From IMCC26077 sp964418325 (GTDB lineage: Bacteria > Actinomycetota > Actinomycetes > Nanopelagicales > Nanopelagicaceae): DNA of 64,000 nucleotides. The stretch is taken from assembly GCA_964418325.1 (NCBI GenBank), contig CAYQLC010000002.1, positions 58,441-122,440 of the forward strand, written 5' to 3'. Both the position numbers and the translations under genes were made by a program. The first letter of the stretch is position 1. Each line of letters starts with the position of its first letter. The notes under the pieces are model-generated. The model saw only the letters and a list, made by a program, of their open reading frames with translations, was not told the DNA's origin and made no database searches. This document shows, one piece after another, positions 17,724-24,724 of this stretch.

Positions 17724-18696
17724 TGGAACCCCCAAGTAGCAGATAGAGCACGGCCATTCGAACGCTCACACCATTAGTTACCTGTTCAAGAATTACCGAT
17801 TCCACAGCATCAGCGCACTCGGCAGAAATTTCCAATCCCCGGTTTATTGGTCCGGGATGAAGAATCAGCGGGTTCTTGTGAGCTTTCTTTATCCGCTCTT
17901 CATCTAAACCAAAAAGTCGTGAGTATTCGCGAGCGCTAGGGAAAAAGGCGCTCTTCATCCGCTCAAGTTGTAACCGAAGCATCATTACTGCATCGCACTC
18001 TTTGATGGCTTCATCAAAGTTGTAGGAAATATCTGCAGGCCAGCTCGCGACCCCTACCGGCAAGAGCGTTGGTGGCGCAACTAAAGTGACTTTTGCACCG
18101 AGTAGCGAGAGCAGAAGAACATTGCTTCGCGCCACACGAGAATGGAGGATATCTCCCACGATGGCGATTCGAACTCCTGAGAGATCGCTTCCTCGGCCAC
18201 CATCAATAGCATCTTTTTTCAGATGTTTGCGCAAGGTATAAGCATCAAGAAGTGCCTGAGTGGGGTGCTCGTGTGTTCCATCACCAGCGTTGATTACTGC
18301 ACCGTTGGTCCATTCCGCAAGGCGATGGGCTGCACCAGAAGCGCTGTGTCGCAAAATCACTGCATCAGCGCCCATCGATTGGAGGGTGAGCGCGGTGTCT
18401 TTCAGACTCTCACCCTTAGACACGCTCGATCCCTTTGCGGAGAAATTAATGACATCAGCGGAAAGTCGCTTAGCTGCGGCTTCGAAGGAGATTCGCGTGC
18501 GAGTGGAATCCTCATAGAACAGATTTACAACAGTTCTGCCACGCAGTGTCGGTAGTTTCTTGATTGGGGCATCAGATATTCGGGCCAATTCGTCTGCTGT
18601 ATCAAGAATTAGAATGGCGCTCTCTCGATTGAGATCATTGATTGAGAGCAGGTGACGAGAAAGGGTAGGTGTGGTCATGTCGGCGCGGTTACTCAT
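17716..18696 (-). CDS. pyrB: Aspartate carbamoyltransferase catalytic subunit
   Basis: Condenses carbamoyl phosphate with aspartate, the committed step of pyrimidine synthesis. I favour ATG 18696, which overlaps the pyrR stop by eight bases; ATG at 18678 is also possible. The protein has about 326 residues. Carbamoyl-phosphate motif FYEDSTRTRISFE is clear, with KGSSVSKGESLKDT, GDGTHEHPTQALLDA, and LHPGPINRGLEI in the aspartate domain. No regulatory subunit PyrI is present here, as expected in Actinobacteria. Regulation is probably through PyrR. Confidence 0.97.
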   Translation of the reverse strand: MSNRADMTTPTLSRHLLSINDLNRESAILILDTADELARISDAPIKKLPTLRGRTVVNLFYEDSTRTRISFEAAAKRLSADVINFSAKGSSVSKGESLKDTALTLQSMGADAVILRHSASGAAHRLAEWTNGAVINAGDGTHEHPTQALLDAYTLRKHLKKDAIDGGRGSDLSGVRIAIVGDILHSRVARSNVLLLSLLGAKVTLVAPPTLLPVGVASWPADISYNFDEAIKECDAVMMLRLQLERMKSAFFPSAREYSRLFGLDEERIKKAHKNPLILHPGPINRGLEISAECADAVESVILEQVTNGVSVRMAVLYLLLGGSNE

Positions 18697-19222
18697 GGTT
18701 GTTCGCAATCGCCACTAGATCTTCGCCATCAACCTCGGTCAGGTTAACCCGAACAATTTCGTCATGTGAGGTAGGTAGATTTTTTCCCACGTAATCAGCT
18801 CGTATCGGCAACTCACGATGACCTCTGTCGATTAATACTGCGAGTTGCACCAAGGCTGGACGACCTAATTCACCTAACGCATCAAGGGCTGCGCGGATGG
18901 TGCGCCCTGAGTACAAGACATCATCAACCAATACCACCCTCTTGCCGTCGATACTCGCACCAGGTATTCGGGTAGGCAGCAAGGCTCGTGGTGGTTTAGA
19001 TCGAAGGTCATCGCGATGCAGGGTGATATCTAACGTGCCGACCGGAATACTCTGCGAATCGATTCGCCCCATCTCGAGGGCGATACGTTCAGCCAAATAT
19101 GTGCCCCGAGTAGGAATGCCTAAAAGGAGAATGTCTTCGCTGCCGCGATTTTTTTCGATGATTTCATGGGAAATGCGAGTTAAAGCGCGAGCGATATCAG
19201 CGCTACTCAAAACAGCCTTCAT
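18689..19222 (-). CDS. pyrR: Pyrimidine operon regulator PyrR / uracil phosphoribosyltransferase
   Basis: RNA-binding repressor of the pyr operon with a phosphoribosyltransferase fold. ATG at 19222 gives 177 residues starting MKAVLSSADIARALTR, matching the usual 175 to 190. The longer in-frame extension to 19318 lies over the promoter and leader and is rejected. The PRPP-binding loop is VVLVDDVLYSGRTIRAALD, and GIPTRGTYLAERIA matches the family. The ribosome site GAGGAAGGA is nine bases upstream, and its 5' part is the 3' arm of a hairpin with the PyrR recognition loop. It is the first gene of the operon, divergent from bldD. Confidence 0.95.
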   Translation of the reverse strand: MKAVLSSADIARALTRISHEIIEKNRGSEDILLLGIPTRGTYLAERIALEMGRIDSQSIPVGTLDITLHRDDLRSKPPRALLPTRIPGASIDGKRVVLVDDVLYSGRTIRAALDALGELGRPALVQLAVLIDRGHRELPIRADYVGKNLPTSHDEIVRVNLTEVDGEDLVAIANNHE

Positions 19223-19237
19223 GGCCACCGTTCCTTC

Positions 19238-19255
19238 CTCGCCTCTCTGGACGAG
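19238..19255 (-). promoter_or_regulatory. PyrR-binding hairpin overlapping the pyrR ribosome binding site
   Basis: The minus-strand leader has CTCG, then the ten-base loop TCCAGAGAGG, then CGAG. The four stem pairs are perfect and the loop matches the core of the known PyrR recognition consensus (UCCNGNGAGG). The last three stem bases are the first bases of GAGGAAGGA, the pyrR ribosome site. Binding of PyrR with UMP or UTP would hold the hairpin closed and block translation of pyrR and the coupled genes after it. A comparable translational mechanism is known for mycobacterial pyrR. No terminator follows, so transcription attenuation is unlikely. Confidence 0.8.
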
Positions 19256-19274
19256 TCTTAAAGGATCGAGGGAG

Positions 19275-19280
19275 ACTATA
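19275..19280 (-). promoter_or_regulatory. Candidate -10 hexamer of the pyr operon promoter
   Basis: Minus-strand TATAGT inside CCTATATAGTC. Initiation seven or eight bases later would give a leader of roughly 45 bases that includes the PyrR hairpin. The -35 region is weak (GGAGAT with a 17-base spacer, or TTGGAG for an overlapping TATATA). Confidence 0.55.
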
Positions 19281-19326
19281 TAGGAGAGGTGGTGGATATC
19301 TCCAAACTCCCTTTTCAAGGCGCGCC

Positions 19327-19332
19327 TACCCT
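19327..19332 (+). promoter_or_regulatory. Candidate -10 hexamer for leaderless bldD
   Basis: TACCCT, then GCGCTC, then the bldD ATG at 19339. No Shine-Dalgarno sequence is present between, so the transcript is probably leaderless. Confidence 0.5.
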
Positions 19333-19338
19333 GCGCTC

Positions 19339-19806
19339 ATGGAATTCGATCGCATAGAGGCCCTTCGAATCGGGCAAGAGCTAAAGAAGATTCGAAAGCA
19401 ACGTGGACTCTCCCTAGCCGAGGTGGAGAGTCTCTCCCAGGGGCGCTGGAAAGCGGTGGTGGTTGGCTCCTACGAACGAGCCGATCGCGCTATCACTATC
19501 GGACGTCTTGGCGCCCTCATGGCTCTGTATCAAGCACCAATCAGCGCACTTTTCCCCGTGAAGGAATCTTCCAGAGACGATGCACCCCTTGCATTTGATT
19601 TAAGCCGGAGAGAACAACTGCAGCAGCAGCACCCTGGCCTAGGACAATTTCTCTCTTTTATCATTAACTCACGTGGAGATTGGAATGGCCACATAATCAC
19701 CTTGCGCACTACTGACCTGCAGATGGCTGCGAGCTATGAAGGACTTACCTATCTTGAATTGATTCAAACTTTGCGCGCTAAGAAATTTCTCCTGCAATGG
19801 CACTGA
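19339..19806 (+). CDS. bldD: BldD-family transcriptional regulator with c-di-GMP signature
   Basis: Master developmental repressor in Streptomyces that dimerises through tetrameric c-di-GMP. This 155-residue orthologue has an N-terminal helix-turn-helix (about 10-72) with SQGRWKAVVVGSYERADRAI, nearly identical to the Streptomyces recognition segment. In the C-terminal domain the RxD-x8-RxxD signature is complete: R112-G-D114, eight residues, R123-T-T-D126. Position between divergent pyrR and convergent nusB matches the Streptomyces locus. The 3' end overlaps nusB by 29 bases tail to tail. The residues support c-di-GMP binding; its targets in this non-filamentous-looking genome are unknown. 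Confidence 0.92.
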   Translation: MEFDRIEALRIGQELKKIRKQRGLSLAEVESLSQGRWKAVVVGSYERADRAITIGRLGALMALYQAPISALFPVKESSRDDAPLAFDLSRREQLQQQHPGLGQFLSFIINSRGDWNGHIITLRTTDLQMAASYEGLTYLELIQTLRAKKFLLQWH

Positions 19807-20179
19807 GTATTCCATGGATATATTTAGGTGAGTCATCGGTAGATAACGCTTTTGCAAGTTCTATAGCCTCATCTATAACAACAGGTACCGGAATTTCTCG
19901 CGCTTTGGCATTCAACAACTCGAAAACAGCAATTCGTAAAATATTGCGATCCACGCTAGCAAGCCGATCTAAATCCCAATTTTTGGCATTTCGATCAATC
20001 AGGGCATCAATCTCAATTGCCTGATTACCAAACCCTTCTACCAGTTCTAGCGCAAACTGTGAGATCTCATCAGCAGAGACAGTGCGCTCTTTGACTAGCC
20101 AAAGCGGGTTAACTGATTTGATATCGCTTTCGTAAAGTATGTCGAGCGCGCGTTTTCGCCCTTTCGAGCGCGCTGACAT
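19778..20179 (-). CDS. nusB: Transcription antitermination factor NusB
   Basis: Binds boxA RNA with NusE (S10) for rRNA antitermination. The 133-residue all-helical protein has RSKGRKRALDILYESDIK at the N terminus and the core RNAKNWDLDRLASVDRNILRIAVFELL followed by VVIDEAIELAKALSTDDSPKYIHGIL, which is the canonical NusB end. It begins one base into the efp stop (TAATG). The 3' end runs 29 bases under the end of bldD on the other strand, so no space for an intrinsic terminator exists between them. Confidence 0.96.
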   Translation of the reverse strand: MSARSKGRKRALDILYESDIKSVNPLWLVKERTVSADEISQFALELVEGFGNQAIEIDALIDRNAKNWDLDRLASVDRNILRIAVFELLNAKAREIPVPVVIDEAIELAKALSTDDSPKYIHGILSAIAGEIS

Positions 20180-20739
20180 TAATTTGCTCGCCCGAGATAT
20201 GAACCGTCTCTGGTGTCAATTCGAACCAATTCGTCCTGATTAATAAAGAGTGGAACATTTACCGTCGCACCAGTTTCCAAAGTTGCGGGTTTGGTTCCGG
20301 CGTTGGAACGATCGCCTTGTAGACCAGGCTCGGTGTAGGTGATTCGCAATTCAACAGAAGCGGGTAGCTCTACATAAAGCGGTTCGCCCTCGTGCACAGC
20401 GACAATAGCTTGTACGTTCTCGAGCATATATTTGGCCGCTTCACCAACTGTGCCTTCAGAAATATACATTTGATCAAAGTTCTCTTTATCCATAAAGACG
20501 AAACTATCCCCATCTTTATACAGATAGGTCATGTCGCGTTTGTCAACAGTTGCCACTTCCACCTTGAGACCGGCATTGAAGGTTTTCTCGACAACTTTCC
20601 CAGAGAGCACATGCTTCATCTTGGTGCGGACAAAAGCTGGACCTTTACCCGGTTTGACGTGCTGAAACTCAACTACGGTCCAAAGTTGGCCATCAAGATT
20701 AAGAGTCATGCCATTCTTGAGATCATTAGTAGTTGCCAC
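20179..20739 (-). CDS. efp: Elongation factor P
   Basis: Binds the ribosome between P and E sites and relieves stalling at proline runs. The 186-residue protein has three OB-like domains. The loop that reaches the peptidyl transferase centre reads KPGKGPAF with Lys32 at the tip; the PGKGPA loop is the form described for actinobacterial EF-P that works without lysine modification. The C-terminal signature is GATVNVPLFINQDELVRIDTRDGSY. The GTG start at 20739 has AAGGATTT eight bases upstream, a clear ribosome site. It is followed by nusB. No pepQ lies before it, unlike in relatives. Confidence 0.96.
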   Translation of the reverse strand: MATTNDLKNGMTLNLDGQLWTVVEFQHVKPGKGPAFVRTKMKHVLSGKVVEKTFNAGLKVEVATVDKRDMTYLYKDGDSFVFMDKENFDQMYISEGTVGEAAKYMLENVQAIVAVHEGEPLYVELPASVELRITYTEPGLQGDRSNAGTKPATLETGATVNVPLFINQDELVRIDTRDGSYLGRAN

Positions 20740-20779
20740 AGCAAATCCTTTTCACATAAACGTTTTCTTGGAAGAGTGA

Positions 20780-20785
20780 ATTCTA
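20780..20785 (-). promoter_or_regulatory. Candidate -10 hexamer for efp-nusB
   Basis: Minus-strand TAGAAT about 40 bases before the efp GTG, in the 55-base gap after aroQ. It would give a leader of about 33 bases that contains the AAGGATTT ribosome site. The -35 is weak. Confidence 0.4.
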
Positions 20786-20794
20786 CCTGAATCG

Positions 20795-21235
20795 CTACTT
20801 GGTTTTCTCCATTAGAGCGGCAAGGGCCCGAAGGGCTAATTCGTAGGAGAGCAGCCCAAATCCCCCGATAGTTCCGGTCGAAACCCCAGAGACAACCGAA
20901 GTGTGTCGGAATTCTTCACGAGCCAAAGGATTAGATAGATGGACTTCAATCACTGGCGCTTTCAGCATGGCAACCGCGTCGCGAATCGCATAGGAGTAGT
21001 GCGTAAAGGCAGCGGGGTTAAATGCTAAAGGAATTTTTTGGTCGGCAGCTTCGTGAAGCCAGTGGATAATTTGAGTCTCACTATCGCTCTGTCGAACCTC
21101 TACATCAAGACCTAAACTTTTTCCCGTGGCTACACAGAAATCACTCAAGTCGCTAAAAGAGATATCGCCATAAATCGAGTGGTCGCGCAAATCTAATCGT
21201 CCCAAGTTAGGCCCGTTGAGTACCCAAATCTTCAT
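20795..21235 (-). CDS. aroQ: 3-dehydroquinate dehydratase, type II
   Basis: Dehydrates 3-dehydroquinate in the shikimate pathway. The 146-residue flavodoxin-like subunit has VLNGPNLGRLDLRDHSIYGD, containing the flexible-loop Arg and catalytic Tyr of the type II family, LAFNPAAFTHYSYAIRDAV with the Asn and His, and VIEVHLSNPLAREEFRHTS. The assembled enzyme is a dodecamer. The start ATG overlaps the aroB stop as ATGA. A 55-base gap with a candidate promoter separates it from efp. Confidence 0.96.
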   Translation of the reverse strand: MKIWVLNGPNLGRLDLRDHSIYGDISFSDLSDFCVATGKSLGLDVEVRQSDSETQIIHWLHEAADQKIPLAFNPAAFTHYSYAIRDAVAMLKAPVIEVHLSNPLAREEFRHTSVVSGVSTGTIGGFGLLSYELALRALAALMEKTK

Positions 21236-22302
21236 GATGAAATTCTCTCATAAGCTGCCCGCAACACTTCGTTCTCCACGCCCTCGAGTCGAACCACCTC
21301 ATACTGGTCGTTAACTGCTACAAAACGTAACCCAGTCGCCCGCGCTTTTTTATCGATTTGCATGGCATTGAGTAATTCAGGCCACGCGTTACCAGTGAAG
21401 GTCGTCGGCAAACCCACTTTTTTCAGGATAGCCAGGTGTCGATCGCGTAGCCCCTCAGTAGCTATTCCACAGAGAAGCGCAAGATTGGCAATGTATGCCA
21501 AGCCAACAGCAACTGCATCACCGTGGCGCCAAGAGTAATTCTCAAACTTCTCTATCGCATGTGCCAGTGTATGGCCGTAATTCAAGGTTTCGCGAAGGTA
21601 ACTTTCCTTCAGATCCTTGGATACGACATCGGCTTTTACTGCGACCGCTCGTTCAATCAACTCGCGAACAGTTTCACTGGTAGGCGCCATAAAATCACTT
21701 CGATTCTCGAATAATTCAAGAATTTTTTGATCTGCAATAAACCCGCATTTGATTACTTCAGCAAGACCTGCTCGGAACTCCGATACAGGCAAAGTACTTA
21801 GATAATCACGATCTATCACTACTACTTGCGGAGAATAGAAGGAGCCGACCAAGTTCTTGCCCGCTCCGGTGTTAATCCCAGTCTTTCCTCCTATTGCTGC
21901 ATCAACCATTCCCGCAAGCGAGGTTGGAACCGCCGCCCACCGAATACCGCGCAGCCACGTTGCAGCGACAAAACCTGCTAGATCAGTGGTGGCTCCCCCA
22001 CCTATACCTATGATGGAATCACTCCGACGAAAATTTTCGCGCCCTAAAATCTGCCAGCAATGATTGACTGATTCTAAAGTTTTTTGATTCTCGCCCTCTT
22101 CAACCTCGATCCAGACAATTCTTTCTAAAGTATCAAGAGCCGCAACTTCCTCGGCCATGGATTGAGCACAATGCCGCAAATCTCTTGGAACGATAATTGC
22201 TAATTTGCTCGCTTCAACAATGATGGGCTCTAGTGATTCTCGCGTCGCCTTCGCGAAGAGAACTTCATATTGGTGTTCGGCAGTAATCGTGATGCGCTTC
22301 AT
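21232..22302 (-). CDS. aroB: 3-dehydroquinate synthase
   Basis: NAD- and metal-dependent cyclisation of DAHP to 3-dehydroquinate. The 356-residue protein has the NAD-binding segment IGIGGGATTDLAGFVAATW, the glycine-rich DAAIGGKTGINTGAGKNLVGSF cleft, and metal ligands in RAGLAEVIKCG, ETLNYGHTLAHAIE and WRHGDAVAVG. All are standard. It is coupled by ATGA overlaps to aroK upstream and aroQ downstream. Full length. Confidence 0.96.
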   Translation of the reverse strand: MKRITITAEHQYEVLFAKATRESLEPIIVEASKLAIIVPRDLRHCAQSMAEEVAALDTLERIVWIEVEEGENQKTLESVNHCWQILGRENFRRSDSIIGIGGGATTDLAGFVAATWLRGIRWAAVPTSLAGMVDAAIGGKTGINTGAGKNLVGSFYSPQVVVIDRDYLSTLPVSEFRAGLAEVIKCGFIADQKILELFENRSDFMAPTSETVRELIERAVAVKADVVSKDLKESYLRETLNYGHTLAHAIEKFENYSWRHGDAVAVGLAYIANLALLCGIATEGLRDRHLAILKKVGLPTTFTGNAWPELLNAMQIDKKARATGLRFVAVNDQYEVVRLEGVENEVLRAAYERISS

Positions 22303-22823
22303 AATGCGTTCGCAATTTCTCTAGCAACTTCTCGGGCGCTCTTTCCATCAGTATTGACAACGACATCAGCAAGAGATTCGTAGATGGGTTGCCGTTCTTT
22401 CATAAGTGCTACCCACTTTGCTCGGGGGTTATCAACCAAAAGAGGCCTATCTCTGTTGAAACCTATACGTGGCGCAGCATGCGCGATCGAGACATCTAAG
22501 AAAAAAATCTTTCCATTTGATGCCCGGAGCCGTTGCTGATTCACTTCAGAGAGAACTGCCCCACCCCCCAGCGAAATGATTATTGACTTAGTACCCTGAT
22601 GGCGCAGCGCTCGATCTACAGCACCTTCCTCTAATTCTCGAAAGTGCGGCTCACCATCATCTGTAAATATCTCGGAAATCTTCTTGCCAGAAGATTCTTC
22701 GATGAGTTGATCGGTGTCTATTACCTCACCATCAATCAATTCGGCCAACACTCGGGCAGTGCTACTTTTCCCAGCGCCGGGTGGGCCTGTAATGATTACC
22801 AGTGTTTTACTCGTGGATTGCAT
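22299..22823 (-). CDS. aroK: Shikimate kinase
   Basis: Phosphorylates shikimate with ATP. The 174-residue P-loop protein has IITGPPGAGKSSTARVLAEL (Walker A), DTDQLIEESSGKKISEIFTDDGE with the shikimate-binding Asp, a SLGGGAVL Walker B-like stretch, and RDRPLLVDNPRAKW in the lid. The first residues before VIITG are short and the start at ATG 22823 is plausible but lacks a strong ribosome site. It is preceded by aroC with a 12-base gap. Confidence 0.95.
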   Translation of the reverse strand: MQSTSKTLVIITGPPGAGKSSTARVLAELIDGEVIDTDQLIEESSGKKISEIFTDDGEPHFRELEEGAVDRALRHQGTKSIIISLGGGAVLSEVNQQRLRASNGKIFFLDVSIAHAAPRIGFNRDRPLLVDNPRAKWVALMKERQPIYESLADVVVNTDGKSAREVAREIANAL

Positions 22824-22835
22824 GAGGCAGGCTCG

Positions 22836-24017
22836 CTATCGAATTTCTAGAGAATCTAGATAACCCCTGATGTTTCGCGCCACTTCTTGCAAACTGTCTC
22901 CACCGAATTTCTCAATCAGAGCATCTGCAAGGACGAGCGCGAGCATTGCCTCTCCTACTACACCTGCGGCAGGCACCGCACACACATCAGAGCGTTGATT
23001 GATGGCTTTAGCAGGTTCTTTGGTAGCCACATCAACTGTATCGAGCGCTTTGGGTACAGTAGAAATTGGTTTCATCGCAATTCGCACGCGCAAAGGTTCA
23101 CCGGTGCTCATTCCACCTTCGGTTCCGCCGGCGCGACCTGTTCTGCGCTTGATACCTGAGGCTGTCATATCAATTTCATCGTGCGCCTGTGAACCGCGGC
23201 GAGTTGCGGTCGTAAACCCGTCACCAAGCTCAACTCCCTTGATAGCTTGGATGCTCATCATGGCGCCAGCAATTCGACTATCTAAGCGGCGATCCCAATG
23301 CACATGAGATCCCAATCCTGGTGGAAGGTTGTAGGCCAAAATTTCGATAACGCCACCCAAAGTGTCACCTGATGAATGTGCCTGGTCTATCTCGGCAATC
23401 ATCAGTGCGCTTGCCCCTTCATGATGTGCCCGAACTGGGTTCGCATCAATTGATTTCATATCCTCTGGTGTCGGCATCAGGTAATCATCCGGAACTCGAG
23501 CACCGCCAATAGAAATCACATGGCTAAAAATCTTTATCTCTGCCGCTTGTTCTAGGAACAAACGAGCTACTGCCCCAAGCGCCACCCGGGCTGCAGTTTC
23601 TCGAGCCGATGCACGTTCGAGGATTGGTCGCGCATCATCGAAGTTGTATTTCTGCATTCCCACTAAATCAGCATGTCCTGGTCGCGGCCGGGTTAAAGGC
23701 GCGTTCCGACCAAGTCCCTCGAGTTCGCTCGGATCAACAGGATCGGCAGACATTACCTTTTCCCATTTAGGCCACTCTGTATTTCCCACTTGTATGGAGA
23801 TAGGGCCACCTTGACTCACTCCATGACGAACGCCACCGAGAATAGTTATTTGATCGGCCTCGAAGTTCTGCCGAGCGCCTCGCCCCACCCCTAACCTGCG
23901 ACGAGCGAGGTGGTAATCCAAATCGGCGGAGGTTATTCGCACATGCGCCGGCAACCCTTCGAGAATCGCTGAAAGAGCTGGACCATGAGATTCGCCTGCT
24001 GTGAGCCATCGAAGCAT
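22836..24017 (-). CDS. aroC: Chorismate synthase
   Basis: FMN-dependent final step of chorismate synthesis. The 393-residue protein has MLRWLTAGESHGPALSAILEG at the N terminus, RLGVGRGARQNFEADQI, RPGHADLVGMQKYNFDDARP, ERASARETAARVALGAVA, and the C-terminal RSDVCAVPAAGVVGEAMLAL. All are diagnostic. The start is ATG 24017 in an 85-base gap after the prepilin peptidase. The perfect palindrome GAGAATTCTC lies two bases upstream of the ATG and TTATCT about 15 bases upstream, so it may head its own aroC-aroK-aroB-aroQ transcript. Confidence 0.97.
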   Translation of the reverse strand: MLRWLTAGESHGPALSAILEGLPAHVRITSADLDYHLARRRLGVGRGARQNFEADQITILGGVRHGVSQGGPISIQVGNTEWPKWEKVMSADPVDPSELEGLGRNAPLTRPRPGHADLVGMQKYNFDDARPILERASARETAARVALGAVARLFLEQAAEIKIFSHVISIGGARVPDDYLMPTPEDMKSIDANPVRAHHEGASALMIAEIDQAHSSGDTLGGVIEILAYNLPPGLGSHVHWDRRLDSRIAGAMMSIQAIKGVELGDGFTTATRRGSQAHDEIDMTASGIKRRTGRAGGTEGGMSTGEPLRVRIAMKPISTVPKALDTVDVATKEPAKAINQRSDVCAVPAAGVVGEAMLALVLADALIEKFGGDSLQEVARNIRGYLDSLEIR

Positions 24018-24019
24018 TG

Positions 24020-24029
24020 GAGAATTCTC
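24020..24029. repeat. Ten-base palindrome directly upstream of aroC
   Basis: GAGAATTCTC is a perfect inverted repeat located two bases before the aroC ATG. It could be an operator or a small RNA hairpin that masks the start, or chance; no ribosome site is otherwise obvious there. Confidence 0.3.
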
Positions 24030-24102
24030 TCAGATAAGGAGACCTTCTTGACGCCGAACGCGTTAGGTCCTTCGACCTTGCCTCTCACACGGCTAAATCA
24101 GG

Positions 24103-24675
24103 TTATCCCGACAATCCTGGTGCTCCCACCAGGAGCATGGCAGCCGCTGATAGTGCCGGTCCAAAAGGGAAATGACGAGATGACCCTGATCTCAAGCCGA
24201 CGAGGGCTGCCGGCACGGTGACAAGGCAGGCCAGAAAAAGCAGATGACTCAAGAAGGAGAGCGGCGCAATTTTCGTACAAAAACTACTAGCTAAGATTAA
24301 CGTGGCAATTAACTTGATATCTCCTCTACCTACGAGCGAGGACTTGAAGTGGGTTAGTAAGTACATAATTGCTACCCAACCCCAAGCGCACGCTAATACT
24401 TCTACTGATTGAATCTGGGCAATGCTCAGGGCGAATAGCCCTGGTTTTGTAAAGACATCAGGTATTCGAAACTCGCGTCGATCTATCTCCGCAATCACTA
24501 AAAGAATCGATCCGAGAAGTAGCGTCACTGGATTAACAAAGAGAAGTGAAAGCGTAAATGCATAAAAAAAAGTCATCGTGCGCGGAAGATTAAGGAGAAA
24601 TCTCTGCTGCAAGAAGTCTGTCAGCAAGAAGATAAGAATAGCCGAAGTTAATTTGAGAATTACCTGTTCTGGCAC
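24103..24675 (-). CDS. Prepilin peptidase, A24 family, minimal form
   Basis: Aspartic membrane protease that cleaves type IV prepilin-like signal peptides. The 190-residue protein has about six hydrophobic segments. The two catalytic Asp motifs are present: VIAEIDRREFRIPD and VGRGDIKLIAT (GD box), followed by FPFGPAL. The N-terminal cysteine methyltransferase domain of E. coli PilD is absent, as is usual in Actinobacteria. The start is GTG 24675 with TAGCCT six bases before it. No pilin or secretion ATPase genes lie in the window, so its substrates are encoded elsewhere. Location between aroC and aroE is conserved in relatives. Confidence 0.82.
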   Translation of the reverse strand: MPEQVILKLTSAILIFLLTDFLQQRFLLNLPRTMTFFYAFTLSLLFVNPVTLLLGSILLVIAEIDRREFRIPDVFTKPGLFALSIAQIQSVEVLACAWGWVAIMYLLTHFKSSLVGRGDIKLIATLILASSFCTKIAPLSFLSHLLFLACLVTVPAALVGLRSGSSRHFPFGPALSAAAMLLVGAPGLSG

Positions 24676-24681
24676 TTGATT

Positions 24682-24687
24682 AGGCTA
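24682..24687 (-). promoter_or_regulatory. Candidate -10 hexamer for prepilin peptidase
   Basis: Minus strand TAGCCT, then AATCAA, then GTG. It lies in the 49-base gap after aroE and supports the GTG start. Confidence 0.45.
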
Positions 24688-24724
24688 GATGGGGAAATGG
24701 ATTATCAATCGAGATATCAACAAG

